In this document: positions 31,061-39,777 of the stretch, one piece after another
Layout of the letters: each line of letters opens with the position of its first letter
Position numbering within the stretch: the first letter of the stretch is position 1
NCBI GenBank assembly: GCA_016707705.1
Contig: JADJHD010000018.1
Span: 1-64,000, forward strand
From: Bacteroidales bacterium
GTDB taxonomy: Bacteria; Bacteroidota; Bacteroidia; Bacteroidales; UBA4417
Length of the DNA: 64,000 bases
Direction: 5' to 3'
Program-made: the position numbers and the translations under genes
The notes under the pieces: model-generated
Database searches by the model: none
What the model saw: only the letters and a program-made list of their open reading frames with translations
What the model was told of the DNA's origin: nothing

Positions 31061-33191
31061 CAAAAGGTGGGAACAATATATTGTCAACCCAGGCACAATC
31101 AGATCCACCAACAGCACTGGCATCCTTTGAATAAACCCATTTAAATGTGTGCAGTCCTGATGCAACTGAATAGCTAACTTGACTCCAGTCAACAGTCCCC
31201 GACCATTGTGCCTGCTGAACATTATCAATGTAGAATTTCAGGAAATCATATCCGCTTTCTGAAGAGACTTTCCTGAAGAAAGAAACTGTTCCTGCGGAAG
31301 TCAGATATAGTTCCAGACTCATTTCTGAGCTTTGACTATGGGAAATAACTCCAGATTTGGAACAATACAATCCATCAGCCGGATTTTCGGTGGAGACTGT
31401 CCATGGTGCAGCACCTGCAAAAGTCCACTGGGGTTCGAAAACGCCGGTCTCGAAACTCCATGCAGCACTTTCCTGAAGCTGGAAATTAAATACATGGCTG
31501 GCGGCAGAAACTGCCAGACTTTGAATAATAGTTGCATAGCTGGCTTTACTTATCCGGAAGCTATAATTCCCTTCCGGCAGACTTCCAATACTGTAGGCTC
31601 CGCTGGCATTGGAGGTAACTGCAGCTACCGGCGTTCCTACCAACTCGATGGTTGCTCCCTGAATTGGCAAAGCAGTGGCTAAATCACTCACAATTCCGCT
31701 TACACTTACTGTTTGAGCAGGAACCAGATTTACATTCAAAAGAGTCTGTGCCAGATTATTAATGTTGACATTATTGAATGTTTGCGGGATATAACCAAAC
31801 AAGGAGAAAGTGACTGTATAGTTTCCGTCAGGAAGCATCCGGTAATACCTTCCAAATCCGGCATCTGAGGTATAGGGCTTGCGGAATGCTCCGGTATTGT
31901 CAACTCCTTCTACATATACTTCTGCTGCAAGAGGTGAAAGCGTATTTGCATCCTTCACCAAACCGGTAAGTGTCGATTTATCTACCCTGTGAAGCAGGAT
32001 TAAAGCAGCCTGAAGGTTGTCGGAGCAAATCCCCGGAATCTGGCTGGCTGAAGGAATGAATGTGGTCCCTAACTCTATGGTATAACTGAAAACGCCTTTT
32101 TGTCCGTATGCATAATCATCAGTAATACCTGAAGCAGGGTATAGCCCGGAAGCTTTATCCGGTGTATAGTAACCACCCCCTGATGCTGGAATGGTATTTG
32201 CCATGCTGACAGCGAGAGCCTGCATACTCGCATGATCTGGAGCGAAGGCACCGGTTGAATATCCATAAGGGAAAAGCACAAGTTCACTATAGCTGTGATA
32301 GGAAATTCCTGTAACAAAATGGTGCTGATCAATTATGTTTTTCATAGCCATGGTTTCCGGTTCCGAGAACCCTGAAGGCCCACAATACGTAATATCGGAT
32401 GATGATGTGGAAGTTCCTTCTCCTCCCCATTCCCATCCATAGTTCCTGTTCAGGTCAACACCATCAGTTGTGCCTGAATCTATAAGACCGTTTGAATTAT
32501 TATCACGGATGTTTTTCCTCCACCAAAGGTCCACTTCATCAGTAACTATTTTATGGCCATTTGGGTTTACCAATGGCATAAACCAGATTTGCTTGTTATT
32601 CACATCATTGGTGATGGTCGGGTCGATGCCATAGTTGGAAACGATATAATTCAGGACATACATGGCAACCTCAAGACTGATTGGTTCCCGGGCATGATGC
32701 TCTCCCATATAGTAGATACAGGGTTCATCTTCCTCAGTGGCTACATTATCTGATATCTTCATAGCCCAAATTTCATGCTTGTAGTTATTGTAGCCTGCAG
32801 CTGAATATTCCTTGCCTTTACTATCTCCAACATCATACAGTTTACAGATGTCAGGATGGGCAGTCTGCAGACTGAGCAACTCATTATATAAATCGGAATA
32901 GGTCCTGTAGCCGGCTAATGCCTTTCCTACCACGAGATTTTCCTTCATCTGGCTTTCAGTAAGGACAATCTTCAGTTCAAAACCCTGATTTTCCAGTTCC
33001 AGCTTTTGTTCTTTCGTTAGGACCAGATCAATATATTTATCCGGATTAAACGCTGCAATATCATAACCGGCTTTTAGAAACTGGCTTAGGTCTGCAACTT
33101 TAAAACTTGAGATTCGGGCGACAAATTTTTCCTGTGCCTGAAGTGAAATAACGAGTATCAGGCCGAAAATGGCCAGGAGAATCCTTTTCAT
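29940..33191 (-). CDS. Secreted zinc carboxypeptidase, family M14, C-terminally truncated by frameshift (1083 aa)
   Basis: Signal peptide MKRILLAIFGLILVISLQAQ; residues ~20-90 look like a propeptide. The M14 catalytic domain has the zinc motif HHAREPIS near residue 165 (His and Glu ligands), VDLNRNYGWEW, the third ligand His in GISYHSY near 297 and the catalytic Glu in YTIELG near 370. It should release C-terminal residues from extracellular peptides, as carboxypeptidase T does. Two carboxypeptidase-regulatory-like domains follow (TLTGLVKDANTLSPLAAEVY, SGIVSDLATALPIQGATI), then a MAM/concanavalin-like sandwich (AWSFETGVFEPQWTF...SDCAWVDNILFPP). Next is a DNRLRE-like domain (GWMKFDVSSIPDGSVINSVE) and the start of the dockerin-like module. 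A two-base deletion ends the frame at SYYITVA; the paralogue reads SYYITVKHRNS. A good promoter lies 26 bp upstream of the start. Confidence 0.85.
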   Translation of the reverse strand: MKRILLAIFGLILVISLQAQEKFVARISSFKVADLSQFLKAGYDIAAFNPDKYIDLVLTKEQKLELENQGFELKIVLTESQMKENLVVGKALAGYRTYSDLYNELLSLQTAHPDICKLYDVGDSKGKEYSAAGYNNYKHEIWAMKISDNVATEEDEPCIYYMGEHHAREPISLEVAMYVLNYIVSNYGIDPTITNDVNNKQIWFMPLVNPNGHKIVTDEVDLWWRKNIRDNNSNGLIDSGTTDGVDLNRNYGWEWGGEGTSTSSSDITYCGPSGFSEPETMAMKNIIDQHHFVTGISYHSYSELVLFPYGYSTGAFAPDHASMQALAVSMANTIPASGGGYYTPDKASGLYPASGITDDYAYGQKGVFSYTIELGTTFIPSASQIPGICSDNLQAALILLHRVDKSTLTGLVKDANTLSPLAAEVYVEGVDNTGAFRKPYTSDAGFGRYYRMLPDGNYTVTFSLFGYIPQTFNNVNINNLAQTLLNVNLVPAQTVSVSGIVSDLATALPIQGATIELVGTPVAAVTSNASGAYSIGSLPEGNYSFRISKASYATIIQSLAVSAASHVFNFQLQESAAWSFETGVFEPQWTFAGAAPWTVSTENPADGLYCSKSGVISHSQSSEMSLELYLTSAGTVSFFRKVSSESGYDFLKFYIDNVQQAQWSGTVDWSQVSYSVASGLHTFKWVYSKDASAVGGSDCAWVDNILFPPFAPIPDPANITVNPLQFTKTIGLNGTVSDILSITNTGDMDLTYTASVEYAASSGKSLATVYPINANYNTGTTTASAFSETSLVKGYPTTQAGWMKFDVSSIPDGSVINSVEFHGYVNAANYPYWNINPVTNDPLTATPSVLYNDIMAESSTGYYLYRSEASTYAAGWKVHALGGSVNSNLQSALTQDWFAIGIMDRDGSSTYYIGFDGWNQTNKPYLVVDYTYTPAYTWLKLNGSGSASGTVTAGNTQQIPLSFEAGSLSAGTYAANIRIASNDPDQPTVLVPCSLTISADRSLNLTLLLEGLYNGSGSMRKAQDESGDHFTGTVADEVRVELHDAANYSSVIYSADNVALNTNGTLQATVPVVHGGSYYITVA

Positions 33192-33216
33192 TATGTGGGT
33201 TTTTGGTAGTGGTTAA

Positions 33217-33246
33217 CAAATATAGCAAAACCAGTCTTGTTAGCAA
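33217..33246 (-). promoter_or_regulatory. Bacteroidetes-type promoter of the carboxypeptidase gene
   Basis: On the minus strand TTG (33246-33244), a 19-bp spacer and TATATTTG (33224-33217) match the Bacteroidetes consensus TTG-N19-TAnnTTTG exactly. The inferred transcript start near 33211 gives a leader of about 20 bases before the ATG at 33191. Confidence 0.65.
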
Positions 33247-33301
33247 TCAATTGATGATGAAGCCGTTTACCTCGTAAAGGGAATCTACCGTGAATGAATG
33301 A

Positions 33302-33344
33302 ATAACCGGATCCTTCTGAATGAATCAAATCAGAACCCGGTTAT
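33302..33344 (-). terminator. Interrupted hairpin after the M28 aminopeptidase gene
   Basis: ATAACCGG (33302-33309) pairs with CCGGTTAT (33337-33344), and TTCTGA (33314-33319) with TCAGAA (33330-33335), giving a long two-part stem. It lies 70 bp past the stop at 33415 and upstream of the carboxypeptidase promoter. There is no strong T-run, so termination is inferred from position and stem. Confidence 0.5.
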
Positions 33345-33414
33345 ATCCTGCATCTTTATGTAACTAAATAATAACAGAACAATCCCTTTCATGCCGGCTA
33401 TTAAACCTTGCTCA

Positions 33415-36400
33415 TCAGGGTGTCACAGCCCCTACAAATGTTGAGGCATTATTATCCACCACAATCATATCGCCTGAGTCTATCAGTCCGTCACCATTGG
33501 CATCAATCACGATGTATCCGGTGAGGAAGTTCGACGATCCATTATCCACGCCCATCATATCTCCCGAATCTACTATGCCATCCTGATTCAGATCTCCGGC
33601 ATAAATCAGATATTTACCTCCGATAAGCTTCTGATTGGAACCAAATGCCTGACCTGCTGCTGTACTGAAGTCATAGGTGATATTGCTCCCTGCAAAGGAA
33701 ACCGGGACTGCCGTTGTGGTTTCAATGCTGTTCCTGTGCTTCACCGTGATATAATACGATCCTCCATGCACAGCAGGTACCGTTGCCTGAAGTGTGCCGT
33801 TGGTATTTAAAGCAACATTGTCGGCTGAATAAATGATCGAACTGTAATTTGCAGCATTACGAAGTTCAACCCTAACTTCATCGGCTACTGTTCCCGTGAA
33901 ATGATCCCCGGATTCATCCTGTGCTTTCCTCATACTCCCTGAACCATTGTACAGTCCTTCAAGTAACAGGGTAAGATTCAGACTGCGGTCTGCCGAAATG
34001 GTAAGCGAACAGGGTACCAGCACTGTTGGCTGGTCAGGGTCGTTGCTTGCAATTCGGATATTTGCGGCATAGGTTCCTGCACTCAGACTTCCGGCTTCAA
34101 AGCTTACCGGAATCTGTTGGGTATTTCCTGCTGTTACTGTTCCCGAAGCTGAGCCACTGCCATTCAGCTTAAGCCAGGTATAGGCTGGAGTGTATGTATA
34201 ATCGACAACCAGGTATGGCTTATTGGTTTGGTTCCATCCGTCAAAGCCGATGTAGTAAGTGGAGCTTCCATCACGGTCCATAATGCCAATGGTAAACCAA
34301 TCCTGGGTAAGCGCCGACTGAAGGTTGCTGTTTACACTGCCGCCCAGGGCATGAACCTTCCAGCCTGCAGCATAGGTGCTGGCTTCCGAACGATAGAGGT
34401 AATAGCCGGTGCTGGATTCAGCCATGATGTCATTGTACAAAACGGATGGAGTCGCCGTAAGCGGATCATTCGTAACAGGATTGATATTCCAGTATGGATA
34501 GTTGGCAGCATTCACATATCCATGAAACTCCACAGAATTAATCACAGACCCATCGGGAATACTGCTTACATCAAATTTCATCCAGCCGGCCTGAGTGGTA
34601 GGATAGCCTTTCACCAGACTGGTTTCCGAGAATGCAGAAGCAGTGGTGGTTCCGGTATTATAGTTGGCATTAATGGGATACACAGATGTCAATGATTTAC
34701 CTGATGAAGATGCATACTCAACGCTCGCCGTATAGGTAAGGTCCATATCACCGGTATTGCTGATACTGAGAATATCACTCACCGTTCCGTTCAATCCTAT
34801 GGCTTTTGTGAATTGAAGCGGATTGACAGTAATATTTGCAGGGTCTGGGATTGGTCCATAGGGTGGGAAAATAATAAAATCTACCCAGGCACAATCTGAG
34901 CCTGCAACGGCACTTCCATCCTTTGAATATGTCCATTTGAAGGTATGGAGTCCGGCAGTGACCGTATAGTTCACCTCACCCCAGGCTACTGTCCCCGACC
35001 ATTGAGCCTGCTGAACATTATCGATATAGAACTTCAGATAATCATATCCGCTTTCGGAGGAAACCTTGCGGAAGAAAGAGATGGTTCCCGGACTGGTTAT
35101 ATTAAGCTGAACACTCATCTCCGTTGACTGAGAATGTCCTATAGTTCCTGATTTTGAACAATAGAGGCCATCATAGGGAGTTTCGGTACTGATTGTCCAG
35201 GGGGCATTCCCGCTGAAAGTCCAGGATGCTTCATAGCTACCTGTTTCAAAACTCCATGCAGGAGATTCCTGCAACTGGAAATTGTATATTGTATCTTCAG
35301 CAGTGACATCAATAGACTGAAGCACTGTTGCATAGCCTGCCTTGCTTGCCCTAAGGGACTGGAAGCCGGTTTCAACTCCAGCAAGGGAGTAAAAACCTGC
35401 CGCATTCGTTGTTGCTGAAGGAATAGCCATACTCGGCATTTGAATTGTTGCCCCCTGAATGGGAAGTCCCGTACTGAAATCGGTAACGGTACCCGTGAGA
35501 GTAACCGTTTGGGGCGGCTCCATTTCTGCAAGGCTGATAGTTGTTGCCAGAATAGCCTTGGTAAAAACTCCCACTTGCTCCATGTTATTCACGCTCGTGC
35601 CCATAACATCATTGGCAGAGTGAATATACGGGCTGTAATTCTGACTGTCTTCAAAGGGGAAAATCCCCATAAATCCGTGGTTATTGAAACTGGTATGATC
35701 GCTGTCACCTCCGCTGAGGGAACCGGGTGCCACCACGAAGGTGGGCAGGTAGAGGTTGACAACATTGGTATAGTAATCAACCAGCCATTGGGCGGAGGAA
35801 GGAGCGATGACATCGGTATGGATTACATCCCCTGCCTGAAGATACCCGATCATATCCATATTGAGATAGCCCAGGATATTCATTCCCTGTGTCTGGCACC
35901 AGGCTGCATAAGCCGCACTCCCATAAAGTCCGTATTCCTCTCCTGAAAAGGCGCAGAAAATGATGGTTCTGTCGAAGGAATATGGAGCCAGAATACGTGC
36001 TACCTCCATTACTCCGGATGTTCCGCTGGCATTGTCATCAGCTCCTGGCGCGGTGGTTGATCCGGTGTAGGAATCATAATGTCCCCCGATAATCACATAT
36101 TCATTTGGGTAAAGGGTACCGGTTTTGGTAGCGATAACATTGTCGCTGGCTGCACCGGAAGGCATTGTAAAATCGAAAAGAGTGGTGGTAAGTCCCATAC
36201 CTTCAAACTGAGCCTTGATCCAGTTTTGAGCCACTACACCCTGAGTAGAATAGGCATTGCGGGTACCGTAATCCTGCAGATGCTGAATATTGGACTGTAT
36301 AAGGGTTGTGTTAACTTCAGCCATGCGGGCAACAATGAACGGATCGGCTGCTTTGGTAGCGGTTGCATAGGCAGGGACCGTTCCGGGAAGGCTGACAGTT

Positions 36401-36804
36401 TGATTCCAGATTCTGGCCATGCTGCCATCCTCAGGAGGAAGAATTTGACCAATCTCAACTTCACTGATTTTCAAAACCAGCATCTCCGGATTCTGATACA
36501 ACACCTCTGATTTTCTGCCGAGATCTTCCCTGTAAGCCCTGTTCCTGCTTTCATTGGAATAGACAACAAAATAGGCAAAGCCTTTTTCCCATGCCTTTGA
36601 TTCCATGACAATGAAATCGGAGGTAAGCTGTCCGTGCCTGGTTGCAAGAACGAACCCATTTCCAAGGTAGTTAATGCTTAATTGTGGATTCTTTGATAGT
36701 TCCCTTACCGACTGGTAGCCGGGAGTTTTAATCAGGATAAATTCATCGGCAAGCAGGCTAAGACCTGAAGATACCAATAGCAGGAAAAGGATGAACTTTT
36801 TCAT
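33415..36804 (-). CDS. Secreted zinc aminopeptidase, family M28, with dockerin-like C-terminus (1129 aa)
   Basis: Signal peptide MKKFILFLLLVSSGLSLLA and an N-terminal region of about 150 residues, probably a propeptide. The M28 core shows the two-zinc ligand set in order: GGHYDS near 242, GADDNASG near 255, FSGEEYGLYGS near 288 (general base and ligand Glu), NMDMIG near 316 and the last His in YIHSANDV near 397. The family removes N-terminal residues from peptides. After it come one carboxypeptidase-regulatory-like domain (TLTGTVTDFSTGLPIQGATI), a MAM-like sandwich, a DNRLRE-like domain and the complete dockerin-like module with DLNQDGIVDSGD and DANGDGLIDSGD, ending TFVGAVTP. The last ~480 residues are nearly identical to those of the neighbouring M14 carboxypeptidase. 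The two exopeptidases act from opposite peptide ends and probably work together on extracellular protein. Confidence 0.88.
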   Translation of the reverse strand: MKKFILFLLLVSSGLSLLADEFILIKTPGYQSVRELSKNPQLSINYLGNGFVLATRHGQLTSDFIVMESKAWEKGFAYFVVYSNESRNRAYREDLGRKSEVLYQNPEMLVLKISEVEIGQILPPEDGSMARIWNQTVSLPGTVPAYATATKAADPFIVARMAEVNTTLIQSNIQHLQDYGTRNAYSTQGVVAQNWIKAQFEGMGLTTTLFDFTMPSGAASDNVIATKTGTLYPNEYVIIGGHYDSYTGSTTAPGADDNASGTSGVMEVARILAPYSFDRTIIFCAFSGEEYGLYGSAAYAAWCQTQGMNILGYLNMDMIGYLQAGDVIHTDVIAPSSAQWLVDYYTNVVNLYLPTFVVAPGSLSGGDSDHTSFNNHGFMGIFPFEDSQNYSPYIHSANDVMGTSVNNMEQVGVFTKAILATTISLAEMEPPQTVTLTGTVTDFSTGLPIQGATIQMPSMAIPSATTNAAGFYSLAGVETGFQSLRASKAGYATVLQSIDVTAEDTIYNFQLQESPAWSFETGSYEASWTFSGNAPWTISTETPYDGLYCSKSGTIGHSQSTEMSVQLNITSPGTISFFRKVSSESGYDYLKFYIDNVQQAQWSGTVAWGEVNYTVTAGLHTFKWTYSKDGSAVAGSDCAWVDFIIFPPYGPIPDPANITVNPLQFTKAIGLNGTVSDILSISNTGDMDLTYTASVEYASSSGKSLTSVYPINANYNTGTTTASAFSETSLVKGYPTTQAGWMKFDVSSIPDGSVINSVEFHGYVNAANYPYWNINPVTNDPLTATPSVLYNDIMAESSTGYYLYRSEASTYAAGWKVHALGGSVNSNLQSALTQDWFTIGIMDRDGSSTYYIGFDGWNQTNKPYLVVDYTYTPAYTWLKLNGSGSASGTVTAGNTQQIPVSFEAGSLSAGTYAANIRIASNDPDQPTVLVPCSLTISADRSLNLTLLLEGLYNGSGSMRKAQDESGDHFTGTVADEVRVELRNAANYSSIIYSADNVALNTNGTLQATVPAVHGGSYYITVKHRNSIETTTAVPVSFAGSNITYDFSTAAGQAFGSNQKLIGGKYLIYAGDLNQDGIVDSGDMMGVDNGSSNFLTGYIVIDANGDGLIDSGDMIVVDNNASTFVGAVTP
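33420..34855 (-). repeat. ~1.43-kb near-identical direct repeat, copy 2 (in the M28 gene)
   Basis: Partner of 29626-31060. It is in frame throughout and ends in the intact dockerin-like module, so it serves as the reference for the two-base deletion in copy 1. Recombination between the copies would remove the M14 catalytic region and rejoin an intact 3' end. Confidence 0.85.
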
Positions 36805-37314
36805 CGTGGAGGGGGTTTTGGCGGGGTTAAATCTTTAATAATTCAAGCTGATTCGGGCAGTAATCCAAGGCATTTGCTAACGGGGCTAAATCACTAATCT
36901 CTCCGTTTAAGCCCCTGAATTGTATATTGAGTTTTTCATTTTTTGGAGAAATGGATCTTTCGATTTATAACCATTTCTTAATCAATAACTTATAAACTCA
37001 ATAACAAAATTATGAAATTCATCAGAAAAGCAAAGGAAATCAGCTGATTATTTCAGGATTGGCAGCTAATTCAGAATCATTCCAAGATGTTCTGGAATAA
37101 AAAAAGCCGGGCAAAAACCCGGCTCACCTCAACTCCAAATAAAGAACAGTTAATTCTGGAGTTTTAAAGATTGTGATTGGCTGGCGGACTGAAGCCATCC
37201 GTCTAGTAGAACATAGTTATTTTCAAATAATGCTTCCATTTTTTCTATTCTGGCTACTGACTTCTGTATTCTGGATTCTTTTATAACTTCTTATTATGCT
37301 TTTCAGCCTGTTTC
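36805..37314. other. 510-bp intergenic region upstream of the M28 gene
   Basis: It holds an imperfect hairpin in the likely leader or promoter zone of the M28 gene (GGGGCTAAA at 36882-36890, TTTAAGCCCC at 36906-36915) and a clear terminator at 37099-37124 (separate entry). I found no TAnnTTTG box and no ORF longer than a few codons. Confidence 0.4.
37099..37124 (-). terminator. Rho-independent terminator of the DUF2807 lipoprotein transcript
   Basis: On the minus strand AGCCGGG (37124-37118) and CCCGGCT (37111-37105) form a 7-bp GC stem with a short loop, followed directly by seven T. It lies about 190 bp past the stop at 37315. Confidence 0.85.
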
Positions 37315-37971
37315 TTAATTTACATCCACAACATTCCCAACGCCACTGATATTTCTTTCTATTTGTGGTTTCCCCTTGTAATAAACATTTCCTGTTCCTG
37401 AGATAGATATTTCCAATCGTTCAGTGACATTAAGTTTAATATTTCCAGTTCCTGACAGACTGATATTGGTTCTTTTAGATGTCATCCCCAAAAGGTTTAT
37501 TATACCGGAACCAGACATATTCACATAGGAAACATCGGTTTTCCCGGTACATGAAATATTACCTGATCCAGTCAGGAAAATGCGTTGAATAGGGCAATCG
37601 GATTCAACTATTCCGGAGCCTGACACCAGGAGTTCATCAATGGAGGGAAGATATATATCAAAATGAATTGCAGAATCAGCCTGAAGGGTAAAATCTCCGG
37701 AAGTAATAATGAGTTTACCATTAATCACATTTGTATGCAAATAAGGCAGCAGGTTCGAGTTGGCTGTTATTTCAATACTTCTGCTATTGCTCTTAATGAA
37801 GTTGATATTACAACCTATTCTATTCTCAACTGAGGTAAACACCGGCGTCATGCGCATCTCAGTCTTGATAGGGCCTGTCCCTTTAATTATAACATTTTCG
37901 GAAACTGTTTTTTCACAACCAAGGCTAAGAAAAGTTGCAAGGAAGAAACTGAAGAGTAGGATATTTTTCAT
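37315..37971 (-). CDS. DUF2807-type lipoprotein (218 aa)
   Basis: The N-terminus MKNILLFSFFLATFLSLGC is a lipoprotein signal with Cys19 as the lipidation site. The rest is a single-domain beta-rich repeat protein: GSGIVESDCPIQRI, TGSGNISC, MSGSGIINL, LSGTGNIKL, ISGTGNVYY and ISGVGNVVD recur about every 18-22 residues. This pattern (G-S-G at each turn) is typical of the DUF2807 family (GIN domain), a right-handed beta-helix common in Bacteroidetes and often linked to the cell envelope; its biochemical role is not settled. It is a single-gene unit between its own terminator and that of the next gene. Length is normal for the family. Confidence 0.75.
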   Translation of the reverse strand: MKNILLFSFFLATFLSLGCEKTVSENVIIKGTGPIKTEMRMTPVFTSVENRIGCNINFIKSNSRSIEITANSNLLPYLHTNVINGKLIITSGDFTLQADSAIHFDIYLPSIDELLVSGSGIVESDCPIQRIFLTGSGNISCTGKTDVSYVNMSGSGIINLLGMTSKRTNISLSGTGNIKLNVTERLEISISGTGNVYYKGKPQIERNISGVGNVVDVN

Positions 37972-38090
37972 TTGGACTGGTATTGATAATTGGTAAGGAC
38001 AGGATTTTTTGAACGGAGTTACATTTTCAGTCTTTCATTTATCCTATGGCTTACCGACTGCTGATATTCTGCTATAGGATTTACGCTTTT

Positions 38091-38119
38091 CCCCCCGGTT
38101 TTATTGTACTGCCGGGGGG
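38091..38119 (-). terminator. GC-rich hairpin after the outer-membrane-like protein gene
   Basis: CCCCCCGG (38091-38098) and CCGGGGGG (38112-38119) form an 8-bp stem with a 13-base loop, 20 bp past the stop at 38140. A second imperfect inverted repeat (ATCCTATGGC at 38041, GCTATAGGAT ending 38080) lies just beyond. Confidence 0.6.
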
Positions 38120-38139
38120 AGAAATATTTGATTTTCAGA

Positions 38140-38793
38140 TTAGAACCTTCCAAATTTTAGTCCGAAGGTTGCTGAGAAGTTATTCATCATATCTGAGGAA
38201 GTTTTCATCAGGTCGAGTCCGCTAACATAACGATAGCTTACCCCGGCATTTACCCTCATGAAACGGAACACATTTACCTCTGCCCTTACACCTGGTTCAA
38301 AGGTGAAGAATGCATCCGAATCAAGCACTTTATGATGATCATCCCAGTCATTGTCTTCCCAGTCATAGTATTCCTTGTCGGTAACATAGCTTGCACCTCC
38401 GGCTCCAATCATAATAGGGAAGGTAACATGCAAAGGAGATTTGGCAAAAGGTGTGTACTCAAACAATAGTCGTCCAAATCCACCTTCAAGGTAAGCTCCT
38501 GCAGTATCGGCTATGCGATCGTAGAACATTGAATTGCGGTTTGTCCAGCCCGAACCGGAAAACCCAACAGAGAAATTGTGATTGATAATAATCCCGGCAT
38601 TCAATCCGCTCAAACTTACATCGCGTGAACCGAATTGAGTATAGCCATTATCGAGTCCGACAAACCAACCAACATGAGTATCCTTGTTTTTGCCGAAGAG
38701 CGTGCTGATCTGATCCTTGTTTGAAGAATTGTCCTGAGCGAATGTAACTGCTGAGATCAAGAGGACGAAAGTTAAGATTGCTACTTTTTTCAT
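38140..38793 (-). CDS. Probable small outer-membrane beta-barrel protein (217 aa)
   Basis: The chosen start (38793) begins MKKVAILTFVLLISAVTFAQ, a clean signal peptide; an in-frame ATG at 38820 adds nine polar residues. The mature protein alternates hydrophobic and polar residues (HVGWFVGLDNGYTQFG, NAGIIINHNFSVGFSGSGW, VNAGVSYRYVSGLDL) and ends FSATFGLKFGRF with a terminal Phe, as in outer-membrane barrels. An acidic, Trp/His-rich stretch (YYDWEDNDWDDHHKVLD) is probably an external loop. I do not recognise a named family. A minus-strand TAGTTTTG at 38825-38818 fits the -7 box but lacks a good -33 element. A 21-bp-spaced direct repeat lies about 85-117 bp upstream of the start. Confidence 0.65.
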   Translation of the reverse strand: MKKVAILTFVLLISAVTFAQDNSSNKDQISTLFGKNKDTHVGWFVGLDNGYTQFGSRDVSLSGLNAGIIINHNFSVGFSGSGWTNRNSMFYDRIADTAGAYLEGGFGRLLFEYTPFAKSPLHVTFPIMIGAGGASYVTDKEYYDWEDNDWDDHHKVLDSDAFFTFEPGVRAEVNVFRFMRVNAGVSYRYVSGLDLMKTSSDMMNNFSATFGLKFGRF

Positions 38794-39198
38794 GATGTTT
38801 TGTTTTTGAATTTTTGGCAAAACTACATGAGGTGAATACCCTGTGAAATTGTTTTTCCCTGAATGACGGATTCGGCTGGTTAAATGGATAATTATTTAGG
38901 TTAAATGGATTTTGTCAATTTAATTAAACTATTATTCATTTATTCTATTCCATACAAATATCAGTTTTAACTATTAATTATCAGTTACATAAAACTTAAT
39001 AATTTATCAATATATCAATTTACCTGTTAATTTAACAAGTATTTATTGATTTATTAATATGATGATTACATTTTCTGTGAAAGACTGCCGGAAAGTGGCA
39101 GAAACGGGCAATAAGACGATTTTAAGCAGCTAAAAGTTACCCGGGAAATAAAATATTTAAGCAGGTTCAAACTTCTGCTTAACATCACTCTTCTAAAC
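38794..39198. promoter_or_regulatory. AT-rich 405-bp intergenic region with a 21-bp-spaced direct repeat
   Basis: GGTTAAATGGAT occurs at 38878-38889 and again at 38899-38910, exactly 21 bp apart, upstream of the outer-membrane-like gene. Two direct repeats about two helical turns apart is the known layout of LytTR-type response regulator sites, and a LytTR gene lies at 39778-40539. The link is inference. The rest is very AT-rich with no gene. Confidence 0.45.
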
Positions 39199-39489
39199 TC
39201 AGGCTTTGTATATAATTCTGCTGAATCCGGTATAAGGATGCAGTTCCATTAATTCAAAACGAATGAAGCCTGCCTTCACCAGTGGAAGGGTGGCCAGCAC
39301 CTGCTCGGCATTCTCCTTTGATTCACATTCCAGAACGATAACGGCATTTTCAAGTTCAGTGAAATACAACTCGCGAAAGATACCCTGCTGAAACAGTTCA
39401 TAGGCACGATAAGCCTCGTTGATCAATACTTCATTTTCTTCATTCCAGTTCACCTGGATGGTTTCCTTTTCGATAGCGAGCAGTTTCAT
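39199..39489 (-). CDS. Small protein with muconolactone-isomerase-like dimeric barrel fold (96 aa)
   Basis: A single small domain: MKLLAIEKETIQVNW, then a helix (INEAYRAYELFQQGIF), a strand (NAVIVLECESKENAEQVL) and the closing LPLVKAGFIRFELMELHPY. The pattern of strand, helix, strand, a second helix ending in LPLV and a final strand ending L..HPY is that of muconolactone-isomerase-like and YCII-like dimeric alpha-beta barrels. No signal peptide. No pathway genes for aromatic degradation are nearby, so the enzymatic label should not be taken literally. Monocistronic by spacing; a TACTTTTG at 39607-39600 could be a -7 box but lacks a -33 partner. Confidence 0.5.
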   Translation of the reverse strand: MKLLAIEKETIQVNWNEENEVLINEAYRAYELFQQGIFRELYFTELENAVIVLECESKENAEQVLATLPLVKAGFIRFELMELHPYTGFSRIIYKA

Positions 39490-39633
39490 AGATTCGAATT
39501 GTTTGAGATGGGAAGGCTTGGTTTATCAGCGGTTAATTCATTGTTATATTGTGCAATTCAGTTTATTTAACATTTCTGCCCCAAGACCTTTAGGTTAGGC
39601 AAAAGTAGACTGAAGTGAGGGCAGGGGAAATAG

Positions 39634-39657
39634 AAAATCGGCAAACTGCCGGATTTT
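39634..39657 (-). terminator. Probable terminator of the LytTR regulator transcript
   Basis: AAAATC-GGCA (39634-39643) pairs with TGCC-GATTTT (39647-39657) with one bulged G and a three-base loop. On the minus strand the second arm runs into GATTTTCTATTT. It lies 120 bp past the stop at 39778. Confidence 0.5.
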
Positions 39658-39777
39658 GGGTGTGAATAGCCCAAATTTGAATATGAAGTGAAACAGTCGA
39701 AAATGACTGAGGAGTTCAGATCTAATGTTTAATTCAGATTTGGCGGCACCAAATTCGGAAATCAGGCTGCAATTTAC

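Noticed and set aside
39199..39489. Muconolactone isomerase of aromatic degradation
   Set aside because: Only the fold pattern matches; no other aromatic-degradation gene is nearby.
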